Positions 57,269-63,673 of a DNA stretch of 64,000 bases are shown here, piece by piece. Numbering within the stretch: the stretch's first letter is position 1; each line of letters opens with the position of its first letter. The notes under the pieces are model-generated. The model made no database searches. It was not told the DNA's origin and saw only the letters and a list, made by a program, of their open reading frames with translations. Origin of the DNA: CALBGR01 sp964499935 (GTDB lineage: Bacteria > Patescibacteriota > Saccharimonadia > Saccharimonadales > UBA4665); assembly GCA_964499935.1 (NCBI GenBank), contig CAZCMS010000002.1:1-64000 (forward strand). The letters run 5' to 3'. The translations under genes were made by a program, and so were the position numbers.

Positions 57269-57463
57269 ATGAAGAGCGAACTTAAGGCAATCGGCACGAG
57301 CGTCGGCGCTGGCCACTACGCGATCAGGTTCTATTATCAGTTCCCGGAAGGCGGACGCGACATGGATATGCCTACTTGGGAAATTCCGGCTAAGAGCTGG
57401 GACCACATGCAGCTGACCGTCGCCGCATTCAACGACCGGGAGGAAGTAGTATGGAAAAGCTGA
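57269..57463 (+). CDS. Unknown small protein
   Basis: 64 residues. MKSELKAIGTSVGAGHYAIR then FYYQFPEGGRDMDMPTWEI. Beta-rich. Overlaps the next gene by 13 bases. Confidence 0.55.
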   Translation: MKSELKAIGTSVGAGHYAIRFYYQFPEGGRDMDMPTWEIPAKSWDHMQLTVAAFNDREEVVWKS

Positions 57464-57615
57464 CTAACGAACAATTCGAGCTGGACGGTCTCGAATACCG
57501 CACGGCAAGCGAAGAGCGCCGGGCAGAGCTGGAAGCCAAGTGGGGAGCGCGTGCCGCGTACTTCACCCGCGCTGAGGACAACGACAGCCCGACATGGCTG
57601 GACATCGACTATTAA
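57451..57615 (+). CDS. 54-residue acidic small protein
   Basis: ATG 57451 with GGAGGAAG upstream. Reads MEKLTNEQFELDGLEYRTAS and ends SPTWLDIDY; helical and acidic. Function unknown. Confidence 0.55.
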   Translation: MEKLTNEQFELDGLEYRTASEERRAELEAKWGARAAYFTRAEDNDSPTWLDIDY

Positions 57616-57621
57616 CTGGTC

Positions 57622-57684
57622 GTTAACCATAGCTGAACAGGCCCCAAGCTTGGGGCTTGCAAGGCGCGTGGAAATCAGTAGAGT
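57622..57684 (+). promoter_or_regulatory. Composite promoter P6 with internal palindrome
   Basis: Box GTTAACCATA (57622-57631), 25 bases, TTGCAA (57657-57662), 16 bases, TAGAGT (57679-57684). The 25-base gap contains the perfect palindrome GCCCCAAGCTTGGGGC (57641-57656), which could be an operator or terminator stem. Confidence 0.7.
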
Positions 57685-57710
57685 GAAGTCACCAACAAGG
57701 AGTGACGCAC

Positions 57711-57905
57711 ATGACCAAGTTTATCGTAGTTCTCATGTTCAAGGACGCCAAGCGCCCGGCTTACGATGCGGGCGTCTACCCTGCCGTGCACGCCAAGAAG
57801 TGGGCTGACCGTTACGACAGCCGCGAGGCCGCTGAGCGCGTTGCCAACCGGTGGGAGCGCTCGTGGTTGCAGCCGCGCACGACGATTGAGGAGGTAGCCA
57901 AGTGA
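57711..57905 (+). CDS. Unknown small protein
   Basis: 64 residues from the ATG at 57711 (AAGGAG at good spacing; the GTG at 57702 overlaps that RBS). TKFIVVLMFKDAKRPAYDAG and AAERVANRWERSWLQPR. TGATG coupling to the next gene. Confidence 0.55.
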   Translation: MTKFIVVLMFKDAKRPAYDAGVYPAVHAKKWADRYDSREAAERVANRWERSWLQPRTTIEEVAK

Positions 57906-58081
57906 TGGAAAAGGTAGTAGCAGCATTCGCCGCTAATCCGGCGCTGGAGACCGCCCTGAGGGTGCACGCGCACTTGGCAAAGCACCCTATGGCCGAATGC
58001 ATGGCCACGGAAGCGCAGAGGGCATTGATTTACCGTGCGCGGCTGATCGCCGCTGGCCGAGACCCCAAGGAGGTTATGTAA
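57905..58081 (+). CDS. 58-residue helical small protein
   Basis: Starts at the ATG overlapping the previous stop. Reads MEKVVAAFAANPALETALRV and ECMATEAQRALIYRARLIAA. Its stop directly precedes the next ATG. Function unknown. Confidence 0.55.
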   Translation: MEKVVAAFAANPALETALRVHAHLAKHPMAECMATEAQRALIYRARLIAAGRDPKEVM

Positions 58082-58294
58082 ATGTTTAACTTTTCATCAG
58101 CCAAGCATGGCGGCATCCGGTTCTTCCGCCTTGGACGCCTGAACATTTCGTTCAGCGTGACCAGCCGGGCGGTCTACGAGCAGCGGCAGGCCGAAGCCAT
58201 GGAGGCCCGCATCGCGGCGATCGTAGCGGCTGATCTGGCCGAGGCCCGGCGCGTTGACCTGTTCGCCGCAGAGCTGCTAGTGGCCTGCCGTTAA
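58082..58294 (+). CDS. Unknown small protein
   Basis: 70 residues, starting right after the preceding stop, with CAAGGAGG upstream. Basic start with strands (GIRFFRLGRLNISFSVTSRA) and a long helix (AEAMEARIAAIVAADLAEAR). Promoter P7 begins 6 bases after the stop. Confidence 0.55.
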   Translation: MFNFSSAKHGGIRFFRLGRLNISFSVTSRAVYEQRQAEAMEARIAAIVAADLAEARRVDLFAAELLVACR

Positions 58295-58300
58295 CTCCTC

Positions 58301-58363
58301 GTTAACCATAAGCGGATAAGCGGGCTCTGGGAGGGTTTACATTCCCGGAGAAATCAGTATTGT
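58301..58363 (+). promoter_or_regulatory. Composite promoter P7
   Basis: Box GTTAACCATA (58301-58310), 25 bases, TTTACA (58336-58341), 16 bases, TATTGT (58358-58363). Same 25-base gap as P6. Confidence 0.7.
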
Positions 58364-58410
58364 GATCTCCATGAGCAACGGCGCTGAGGCGCTACCCAAG
58401 GAGAACGAAA

Positions 58411-58626
58411 ATGGCACGCATCAATTCCTTCAAGAATGGCTACCTCGCAGGCGCAGAGTTTCAGGCTTATGCCGACCTCGATGGCGCTGCCGCCGCTGGC
58501 TGGCTGCTCGACAATGGCGCAACTGATGTTACGCACAAGGATCTTGGCAACAACGGGCTGGCAGTCGGCACGGTAGGCGCACGCAAGGTAACGCTTTCCA
58601 CGAACGGATACCTCGCTTGGCACTGA
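58411..58626 (+). CDS. Unknown small protein
   Basis: 71 residues with AAGGAG upstream. ARINSFKNGYLAGAEFQAYA, GAAAAGWLLDNGATDVTHKD and a beta end. No family recognised. Confidence 0.55.
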   Translation: MARINSFKNGYLAGAEFQAYADLDGAAAAGWLLDNGATDVTHKDLGNNGLAVGTVGARKVTLSTNGYLAWH

Positions 58627-58660
58627 GCCGAGCGAGTAACCCCGAGCGCAACAGGAGAAC

Positions 58661-58942
58661 ATGACAATGACAAAGGCAACCCGCGAATACCTCAAGGCTC
58701 AGCGCGAACATGCCCGCGAGCTGGCTGCAATTTCAGGCAAATGCGAAATCCGCAAGATTTGGGCGACCGATGGCGTGACCGAACTCGGATTTGTCAACAG
58801 CGAGGGCACGTTCCTGACCAGCAACAAGAACGGCTTGCTGGTCCGTACGCGGCGCATACTTGCAGCCGTGGCCGCAAACGGCACGTTTGATAAAGGCCAG
58901 CGTAGAGCGTTTCTGGCTGGCGCTCAGTACTTCAAGCGGTAG
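58661..58942 (+). CDS. Unknown basic protein
   Basis: 93 residues with CAGGAG upstream. Helical start (KATREYLKAQREHARELAAI) then EIRKIWATDGVTELGFVNS. A second ATG two codons later is equally possible. No family recognised. Confidence 0.55.
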   Translation: MTMTKATREYLKAQREHARELAAISGKCEIRKIWATDGVTELGFVNSEGTFLTSNKNGLLVRTRRILAAVAANGTFDKGQRRAFLAGAQYFKR

Positions 58943-58954
58943 GGGTAGCCGGAG

Positions 58955-58977
58955 GCCCTCCGACTGCGTCGGAGGGC
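58955..58977 (+). terminator. Terminator hairpin between converging genes
   Basis: GCCCTCCGAC-TGC-GTCGGAGGGC, a ten-pair perfect stem, lies between the stop at 58942 and the minus-strand gene ending at 59000. No T-run; probably acts in both directions. Confidence 0.55.
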
Positions 58978-58999
58978 GGCGCTGAGGGCGCTGACGCGC

Positions 59000-59500
59000 C
59001 TATAGAATGCTGGCCTTGGACTGGAACGCTAGGACCTGATCATAGGTCATTGGTATGCGGCTTTTCTTGACGCTGACGAGGCCATCAGGCCCGACTACTT
59101 CCGTTTCCTTAATGCGGAAATACTCCCCGTTCTCCTGATGGATCGCGGCTTCCCGCGCTGCCTTGGCAGCTTGCGCCCTTACCTTGCTTTCACGGTCGAA
59201 ATGCTCCTTGCGTGCCCGGTCCACGGACTTGAGCGCTGAGCGCCAGCCGCCATATCCGCGCGCACTGTATTCGGCGTCCACGGCACGGAAATCAAGCCTA
59301 ATTTTCTCAAGCAATTCCTCAACCTTGTAGCGGCTTTCCACATGGTGACGGGCCAATAAAAGCAAGTTGCTTTCCATTAGATCGACGAGAGCGAGCGTTG
59401 CCGCTTTGGTGCGGTCATACTGCTGCTGGATTTGCGCCAGTAGCTCATCGGCCTTGTGCGGCTCTTCCTGCACATAAGGGTTAAATCGGGTATTGGTCAT
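59000..59500 (-). CDS. Coiled-coil protein, unknown function
   Basis: 166 residues on the minus strand. Helical: ADELLAQIQQQYDRTKAATL, SRYKVEELLEKIRLDFRAVD and SVDRARKEHFDRESKVRAQ. ATGA overlap with the upstream gene. No family recognised. Confidence 0.55.
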   Translation of the reverse strand: MTNTRFNPYVQEEPHKADELLAQIQQQYDRTKAATLALVDLMESNLLLLARHHVESRYKVEELLEKIRLDFRAVDAEYSARGYGGWRSALKSVDRARKEHFDRESKVRAQAAKAAREAAIHQENGEYFRIKETEVVGPDGLVSVKKSRIPMTYDQVLAFQSKASIL

Positions 59501-59793
59501 TTACCTTTCCTCATCTGTCTTAGTTGGCGGTAGTAGGCTGATTTAGCGCGCTGGTCACGCTTGGGCTGAGGCACGCCTTTGGTGCGCTCGTTTGCATCGG
59601 CGACTAGCTTAGCTAGTTTGACCTTGGCCTCGTTGTTCCAATGCCGAATTTGCTGGCGGCGCGGATATGCGACGTCTGGGCTGTCGTTGACGGCCAGAAC
59701 GGCATGCCGGGCAATGGCACTGGACAAAGCGTCAAGCGCGTCCTGCAGGTCCATATAGGCGTTCTCTATGGCTTCATAATGGTCTTGGCTCAT
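59497..59793 (-). CDS. Unknown helical protein
   Basis: 98 residues from the ATG at 59793, after AAGGTGA. SQDHYEAIENAYMDLQDALD and a basic C-terminus (KRDQRAKSAYYRQLRQMRKG). An earlier in-frame start has no RBS. First gene of a two-gene minus unit. Confidence 0.55.
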   Translation of the reverse strand: MSQDHYEAIENAYMDLQDALDALSSAIARHAVLAVNDSPDVAYPRRQQIRHWNNEAKVKLAKLVADANERTKGVPQPKRDQRAKSAYYRQLRQMRKGK

Positions 59794-59907
59794 GGCAGTT
59801 TCACCTTGGCCCATGGCCCTTTGGCAAGGGCTCAATAAGGGCAGTTCACGTTTGAGGGCGGTTTGGCAGTGGAGAGGCGTTTAATGGGTGCTAATATACA
59901 TGGCTGT

Positions 59908-59935
59908 TATATAAAGTTTTATTTTTTTTAAACAA
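59908..59935 (-). promoter_or_regulatory. Promoter of the two-gene minus unit
   Basis: On the minus strand TTGTTT (59935-59930), 16 bases of A-rich spacer, TATATA (59913-59908), about 115 bases before the start at 59793. Confidence 0.6.
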
Positions 59936-60014
59936 GCGGCGCAACGTGCTAGGGGTAGTGGCGCTGATAGGTCTTACAATGGCGTGGTTGCATTTGTAAG
60001 GCAAATTAACTATC

Positions 60015-60035
60015 CGTACTTGTCAGTACGTTTTT
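60015..60035 (+). terminator. Orphan intrinsic terminator
   Basis: CGTACT-TGTC-AGTACG-TTTTT is a textbook terminator, but no plus-strand gene lies in the preceding kilobase. It may end a short RNA or read-through from 58.9 kb. Confidence 0.7.
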
Positions 60036-60895
60036 GGCGCATCGCCAATTGGCCCAACAAAAACAAATGCTTGCGGCGGAAGAGGGGTATGGAGAACCAT
60101 AGTTCGTGTACTTTCCGTATTCCTATGGCTAGCTGAGAATATTTGGTTTTAAATAAATAAATAATTATTTAAAGTAAAGAAATTTGTAGTAGTATAGGAA
60201 GCACCACATTGTGCCTGAATATATGGTTCTCTAATATAAGCTGGCCAATATGGGATTTTCCAGACCCGCTTGAGGACCCGTCTGTTTTGGGCTTTGGTTT
60301 ATACATCGTCGTTACTAGCCGGGCAGGCTGGCCAATGCGGGAATTAACCCGCACTTCTCCCTCTCATACTCGGCATCTCTACGACGGCCTTGGTGTTAAT
60401 ACTGATATACTGTTGCAAGCCTACTGCCTGCCCCGTGCGCCGTGGGCCAGCAGCCACCTACCTGCCACCATGCGACATGCCCTCACTGCCACGGAGACAG
60501 CCAAGGAGCGCAATGGGCCATGGCCCTAGTACCATGCACCCGCCAGCACACAAACGCGCTGTACGGCCCGCTCCGTGGCAAACAAACATTCATAGAATGC
60601 TATGTAGTTCCATAATGCATGTTATGCAACAACAGCAAAAGCTAATATAATCCCTGCCGCTGGCCCTCGGCACCCTAGACGTGCTTAACAGATCGTTAAC
60701 GCACACAATTTAACTAAAATGCCACCAAATCGATCTACTCCTAGCGACGATCTAGTGCCCCGCTGCCTCACGTCTCGGTGTCTTTTGAATTCTGCCAAAA
60801 TTGTTTTCAACGAAAGGTTGTGCGTTTTAAAACCATGCCGGTTGGGGAACGGCCATGGACGATTTGCCGAGAGACGTTTTCCAATTTCTGGCACA
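60036..60895. other. Non-coding region, 860 bases
   Basis: No convincing gene on either strand. It holds an A/T-rich inverted repeat near 60149-60175 (TTTAAATAA with TTATTTAAA), an imperfect direct repeat of GCTGGCCAAT-x-x-GGGA at 60240-60259 and 60327-60346, a GCGGG/CCCGC hairpin near 60337-60352, and two TTAAC sequences near 60684-60700. Nature unknown. Confidence 0.4.
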
Positions 60896-60912
60896 AAAAC
60901 ACCTTGTATTTT
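60896..60912 (+). promoter_or_regulatory. 17-bp inverted-repeat element, copy d
   Basis: AAAACAC-CTT-GTATTTT, one mismatch between arms. TTGTAT inside it, 17 bases and TATATA at 60927-60932 could form a promoter for the downstream tRNA-like transcript. Confidence 0.6.
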
Positions 60913-60939
60913 ATTAGTCCGCCCTATATATAGAGGTCC

Positions 60940-61177
60940 ATGCGCCATGGGCGATCGGCGAAGGCCAGTGACCGACAATCCCGGCCACAAGTACCCGGTC
61001 TGCTTGTCAAACTTGGCGCTACCTATGACGAAGTGCGATCGGCGAAGGTCGGCGGTTCGAGCCCGCCCATGCCCGGAAGGTGTGTAATCTCAGCTGGTAG
61101 AGGGTCGCATACCGCACATGCCGTCTGCAGCGGCTAGTCACTCAAGGCCCATGGCAACCGGAGCCATGGGCCTTTTG
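60940..61177 (+). ncRNA. tRNA-like structured transcript candidate
   Basis: Bounded by a possible promoter (60904-60932) and a strong terminator (61144-61177). It contains a perfect T-arm, GGCGG-TTCGAGC-CCGCC (61051-61067), followed, not preceded, by a D-arm-like TCTCAGCTGGTAGAGG (about 61087-61104). CATGGGCG (60946-60953) pairs with CGCCCATG (61064-61071). GCGATCGGCGAAGG occurs twice (60951-60964, 61035-61048). I could not fold a normal tRNA cloverleaf; a degenerate, permuted or tRNA-mimic RNA is possible. Confidence 0.4.
61144..61177 (+). terminator. Strong intrinsic terminator
   Basis: AAGGCCCATGGC-AACCGGA-GCCATGGGCCTT: perfect 12-pair stem with a seven-base loop, then TTGCGTTT. It ends the tRNA-like transcript. 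Confidence 0.8.
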
Positions 61178-61347
61178 CGTTTAGTAGACGACCAAATGCC
61201 GGATTACTCGATTGAGAATACATCCGGAAGCACCGAATGGCTGAAATGTTCCTCTAGCAGGCAAGTAGGTCCATGATCGCGCGGCTCGCCTGGAAGCGTC
61301 CACCTTAGCGCCAATCAATGGAGAACAGCTATTGGAACGGTGGCACC

Positions 61348-61446
61348 ATGGATTATAACACACTAGGGAACATCGGCGCAGCGGCCTTCATCGTAGGGAC
61401 CTTCCTGCTGTTCCTCCTATTCGCAATGTTCAAGTACGGACCTTAA
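61348..61446 (+). CDS. 32-residue membrane peptide
   Basis: Reads MDYNTLGNIGAAAFIVGTFL then LFLLFAMFKYGP: one clear membrane helix. GGAACGG precedes the ATG. The next gene starts two bases after its stop. Function unknown. Confidence 0.45.
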   Translation: MDYNTLGNIGAAAFIVGTFLLFLLFAMFKYGP

Positions 61447-61448
61447 TC

Positions 61449-61625
61449 ATGCCAATGACAGACGACGAACTCTACGTCCTACTGGAAAAGTACCTCCGTT
61501 GGGTGCACATCTGCGAAGGCACGACCTTCGTCCACGACCACGGCTCTGAGGATTACTTCTCCAAGGAGGAGCTTGAGCAACTGCTGCATTTCGACGCGAG
61601 AATAAAAGAACAGGAGAAACAATGA
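61449..61625 (+). CDS. 58-residue acidic small protein
   Basis: Starts two bases after the preceding stop and overlaps the next start (ATGA). Reads MTDDELYVLLEKYLRWVHIC (from residue 3) and ends in a helix (EELEQLLHFDARIKEQEK). Function unknown. Confidence 0.55.
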   Translation: MPMTDDELYVLLEKYLRWVHICEGTTFVHDHGSEDYFSKEELEQLLHFDARIKEQEKQ

Positions 61626-61843
61626 GCGAGCAAAACTATTTCAAACTCCAAGCTACACTCTCAGAAGCCCATGCCCAAGTTTGTCAGGCAGTGGCGATGT
61701 CTAGCAATTATCCATTTTTCCAGCGAGCTGAATATCGGGATAAGCTTCTGAAGCTGATGCGCGAAGTGCGGGAGGTCCAGTCCTTCATTGGGGCCGAAAT
61801 AGACCGGATATTCCCGGTGCCAAATCCTTCGAGCGAGGAGTAG
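61622..61843 (+). CDS. Unknown helical small protein
   Basis: 73 residues with CAGGAG upstream. NYFKLQATLSEAHAQVCQAV and YRDKLLKLMREVREVQSFIG. No family recognised. Confidence 0.55.
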   Translation: MSEQNYFKLQATLSEAHAQVCQAVAMSSNYPFFQRAEYRDKLLKLMREVREVQSFIGAEIDRIFPVPNPSSEE

Positions 61844-61929
61844 CATGGCGCATGCGCGATCGAATAGAATACAGGAATAACTCCGGCAACTGGCCATTAG
61901 ATGAGGCCAACCTGTTGAAGGAGCAAGAT

Positions 61930-62196
61930 ATGACCAGTCACGGACTGAGGCGACCGGAAGACTGTTCAGCGCCACGGCTCATCGGCGTTAGCAGAGCAGC
62001 AGATAATGATCGCGTTTATACCATGGCCTTTGATCGAAGGCTGACGGACGCGGAGCTGGCGGACATCCATGATGCCCTCCACGACATGATGCAAGTACGT
62101 AAACAAATCTTCGATACTGCCCGAGGCACCTTGACGGTCCAGCAGAAGCAAGATTTGATCAATCGAGGGCCAGCGACCAAGGACCAAGTCTTTTGA
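61930..62196 (+). CDS. Unknown protein
   Basis: 88 residues from the ATG at 61930, which has AAGGAG seven bases upstream. An in-frame ATG at 61852 would add 26 residues but lacks good spacing. Contains MAFDRRLTDAELADIHDALH and a basic helical end. No family recognised. Confidence 0.5.
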   Translation: MTSHGLRRPEDCSAPRLIGVSRAADNDRVYTMAFDRRLTDAELADIHDALHDMMQVRKQIFDTARGTLTVQQKQDLINRGPATKDQVF

Positions 62197-62350
62197 CCGC
62201 TTAACCCCTGCCAGTTTCGTGAGGTAAAAGCTTGTCAAATAGCTGCCGAACGGTTACAGTCTGGACGTACGACAGCGTCTCATGGGTTCTTCCTTCCCGG
62301 TAGTCTGCACCCCATGGCATGTTATTGTTCTCCTGAAATGTTCAAATTCG

Positions 62351-62386
62351 CCCGCTGTCGCATCCCGGCAGCGGGTCTTTTATTTT
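62351..62386 (+). terminator. Intrinsic terminator
   Basis: CCCGCTG (62351-62357) and CAGCGGG (62369-62375) form a stem, with further inner pairing, followed by TCTTTTATTTT. It ends the 61.3-62.2 kb unit. Confidence 0.8.
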
Positions 62387-62401
62387 CCGCTTGCCTTTGG
62401 T

Positions 62402-62418
62402 AAAATAACTTGTAGTTT
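62402..62418 (+). promoter_or_regulatory. 17-bp inverted-repeat element, copy e
   Basis: AAAATAA-CTT-GTAGTTT, the least regular copy (two mismatches). It lies just behind a terminator and just before the hairpin-dense region, so it may control that transcript. Confidence 0.5.
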
Positions 62419-62419
62419 A

Positions 62420-62995
62420 GGCTCCACTCGTTGCGCTGCTTTGGGGTTCATGGATCCCTCAGTCTTACGGCCTTGGGGCAGCGCAACGGGCCGATCGGCA
62501 GGGGTCGGGAAGTCTTAGGCGTGGCTCCGCGCCTCAGTTTAAATCAGCGCTTGTCCTAGGCCGGTGCTGACTGGAAGATGTTGACATCAGGGCGTAGATT
62601 TAAGAGGGCCTCACTGCGAGGCTGGCCGCGTTCAGGCTTACGGCTTGACCTGAACGGGTGACAGGAGCGAGCCGTCCCGCGCCCGTGACTAGATGTGTTA
62701 GGGTGGCGGGTTAGTTTCAGAGATGCGATGTCTGGGCAATCATCACGGCTTGCACTGACTAGCATAGTAGCAGGCCCGGCGGAAAAGGAAACCCAGCTCC
62801 GTTCGGGCCTGTCTCTTTCAGCGGCGGATTTCCACTCCCGCCGCGTGGTTGGTAGGGACTAGTCATCTTGACCAACTGCCCCACCCTCCGTGCCGCATGG
62901 AGGGTAGTCGCCGTCCGGGCTACCGCCTTTGTCCGGAAAAGAAGGTTGGGTCCGATCCTCGTCGGGCGAAAGTGCTGAGCGACCGGCACCCAACC
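62420..62995 (+). ncRNA. Large hairpin-dense region, candidate structured RNA
   Basis: About 575 bases without a credible gene. Perfect or near-perfect helices follow each other: 62429-62439/62478-62488 (11 pairs), 62517-62521/62530-62534, 62539-62545/62597-62603 enclosing two smaller stems, 62629-62636/62649-62656 (8), 62771-62778/62804-62811 (8), 62821-62827/62838-62844 (7), 62848-62853/62871-62876, 62883-62889/62899-62905 (7) and 62944-62951/62988-62995 (8). It lies between a terminator plus element e and the next gene. This recalls giant ornate RNAs of phages (GOLLD, ROOL types), but I cannot assign a class. Confidence 0.5.
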
Positions 62996-63033
62996 GCGCT
63001 CCACTATTGATGAGGGACAATTGTGTCTGAGAA
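62979..63033 (+). repeat. 55-base end repeat, copy 1 (left of gap)
   Basis: Identical to 63134-63188. It ends exactly at the run of N. It contains the start of the gene at 63178 (GTGTCTGAGAA). Confidence 0.9.
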
Positions 63034-63133
63034 NNNNNNNNNNNNNNNNNNNNNNNNNNNNNNNNNNNNNNNNNNNNNNNNNNNNNNNNNNNNNNNNNNN
63101 NNNNNNNNNNNNNNNNNNNNNNNNNNNNNNNNN
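63034..63133. other. Assembly gap of 100 N
   Basis: Exactly 100 unknown bases, flanked by two identical 55-base stretches. This is the typical look of two contig ends that overlap by one k-mer and were joined with filler; the true sequence may have one copy and no gap. Confidence 0.9.
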
Positions 63134-63188
63134 GCGACCGGCACCCAACCGCGCTCCACTATTGATGAGGGACAATTGTGTCTGAGAA
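63134..63188 (+). repeat. 55-base end repeat, copy 2 (right of gap)
   Basis: Identical to 62979-63033, beginning right after the last N. Confidence 0.9.
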
Positions 63189-63531
63189 AAACTGGTTTGA
63201 TCCACAAATTAAATCAATCGCGGTAGAGCGCACACCTTCCGAGCAGAATTACTGGCTCGATGAGGCTGTTGATATTCACCCCAACGCATGGGAATATGTG
63301 CGCGGCTACGCGAAGCATGAATTGCAGCATGCTTATCGTGAATATTACATGCAGCAGCCCGTGCCCAATCCATGGGATAATGCAGGCGAGGAGCTGGCGC
63401 GTATGATCGCTGACGGCTGCTCGCGGAGCCACATCCGCAAAGCTTTTCTGAATTACTATCCGTCCATGACCAACACCGATGTCAATCGTATGTTGCAGCA
63501 ATACGAGGAGCAACATGGGCCACTATTCTGA
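63178..63531 (+). CDS. Unknown protein, GTG start
   Basis: 117 residues from GTG 63178, with GAGGGAC upstream. Starts SEKNWFDPQIKSIAVERTPS; contains YAKHELQHAYREYYMQQPVP, whose H-E-x-x-H-like HELQH could be a metal site by chance, and a helical end. The same start also appears left of the gap, cut by N. No family recognised. Confidence 0.55.
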   Translation: MSEKNWFDPQIKSIAVERTPSEQNYWLDEAVDIHPNAWEYVRGYAKHELQHAYREYYMQQPVPNPWDNAGEELARMIADGCSRSHIRKAFLNYYPSMTNTDVNRMLQQYEEQHGPLF

Positions 63532-63673
63532 CGCCTATGAGCGCGAGGACGACGAGCGCATCAAGCAGGAAGCGAGAGACCGGGCAAAGCTGCTGGCCAA
63601 GATCAAACAAGACCGGCTGGCGCACGGGATCGACGAAGTTCTAGTGCGGATCGCCAAGGGCGAATACCGATGA
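63515..63673 (+). CDS. 52-residue charged helical protein
   Basis: ATG 63515 with GAGGAG upstream, overlapping the previous gene by 17 bases. Reads MGHYSDAYEREDDERIKQEA then RDRAKLLAKIKQDRL. ATGA overlap with the next gene. Function unknown. Confidence 0.5.
   Translation: MGHYSDAYEREDDERIKQEARDRAKLLAKIKQDRLAHGIDEVLVRIAKGEYR

Noticed and set aside
59988..60016. TTGCAT-17-TATCCG as a further promoter of the family
   Set aside because: No TTAACC box at 14 or 25 bases, a 17-base spacer, and the -10 overlaps a terminator stem.
61003..61078. Ordinary tRNA gene using the T-arm at 61051-61067
   Set aside because: The 3' acceptor would be CATGCCC, but no GGGCATG partner, D-arm or anticodon arm lies upstream at the right distance.
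62759..63205. Minus-strand open frame running through the N gap
   Set aside because: It depends on unknown bases and on the duplicated 55-base end; not evidence of a protein.
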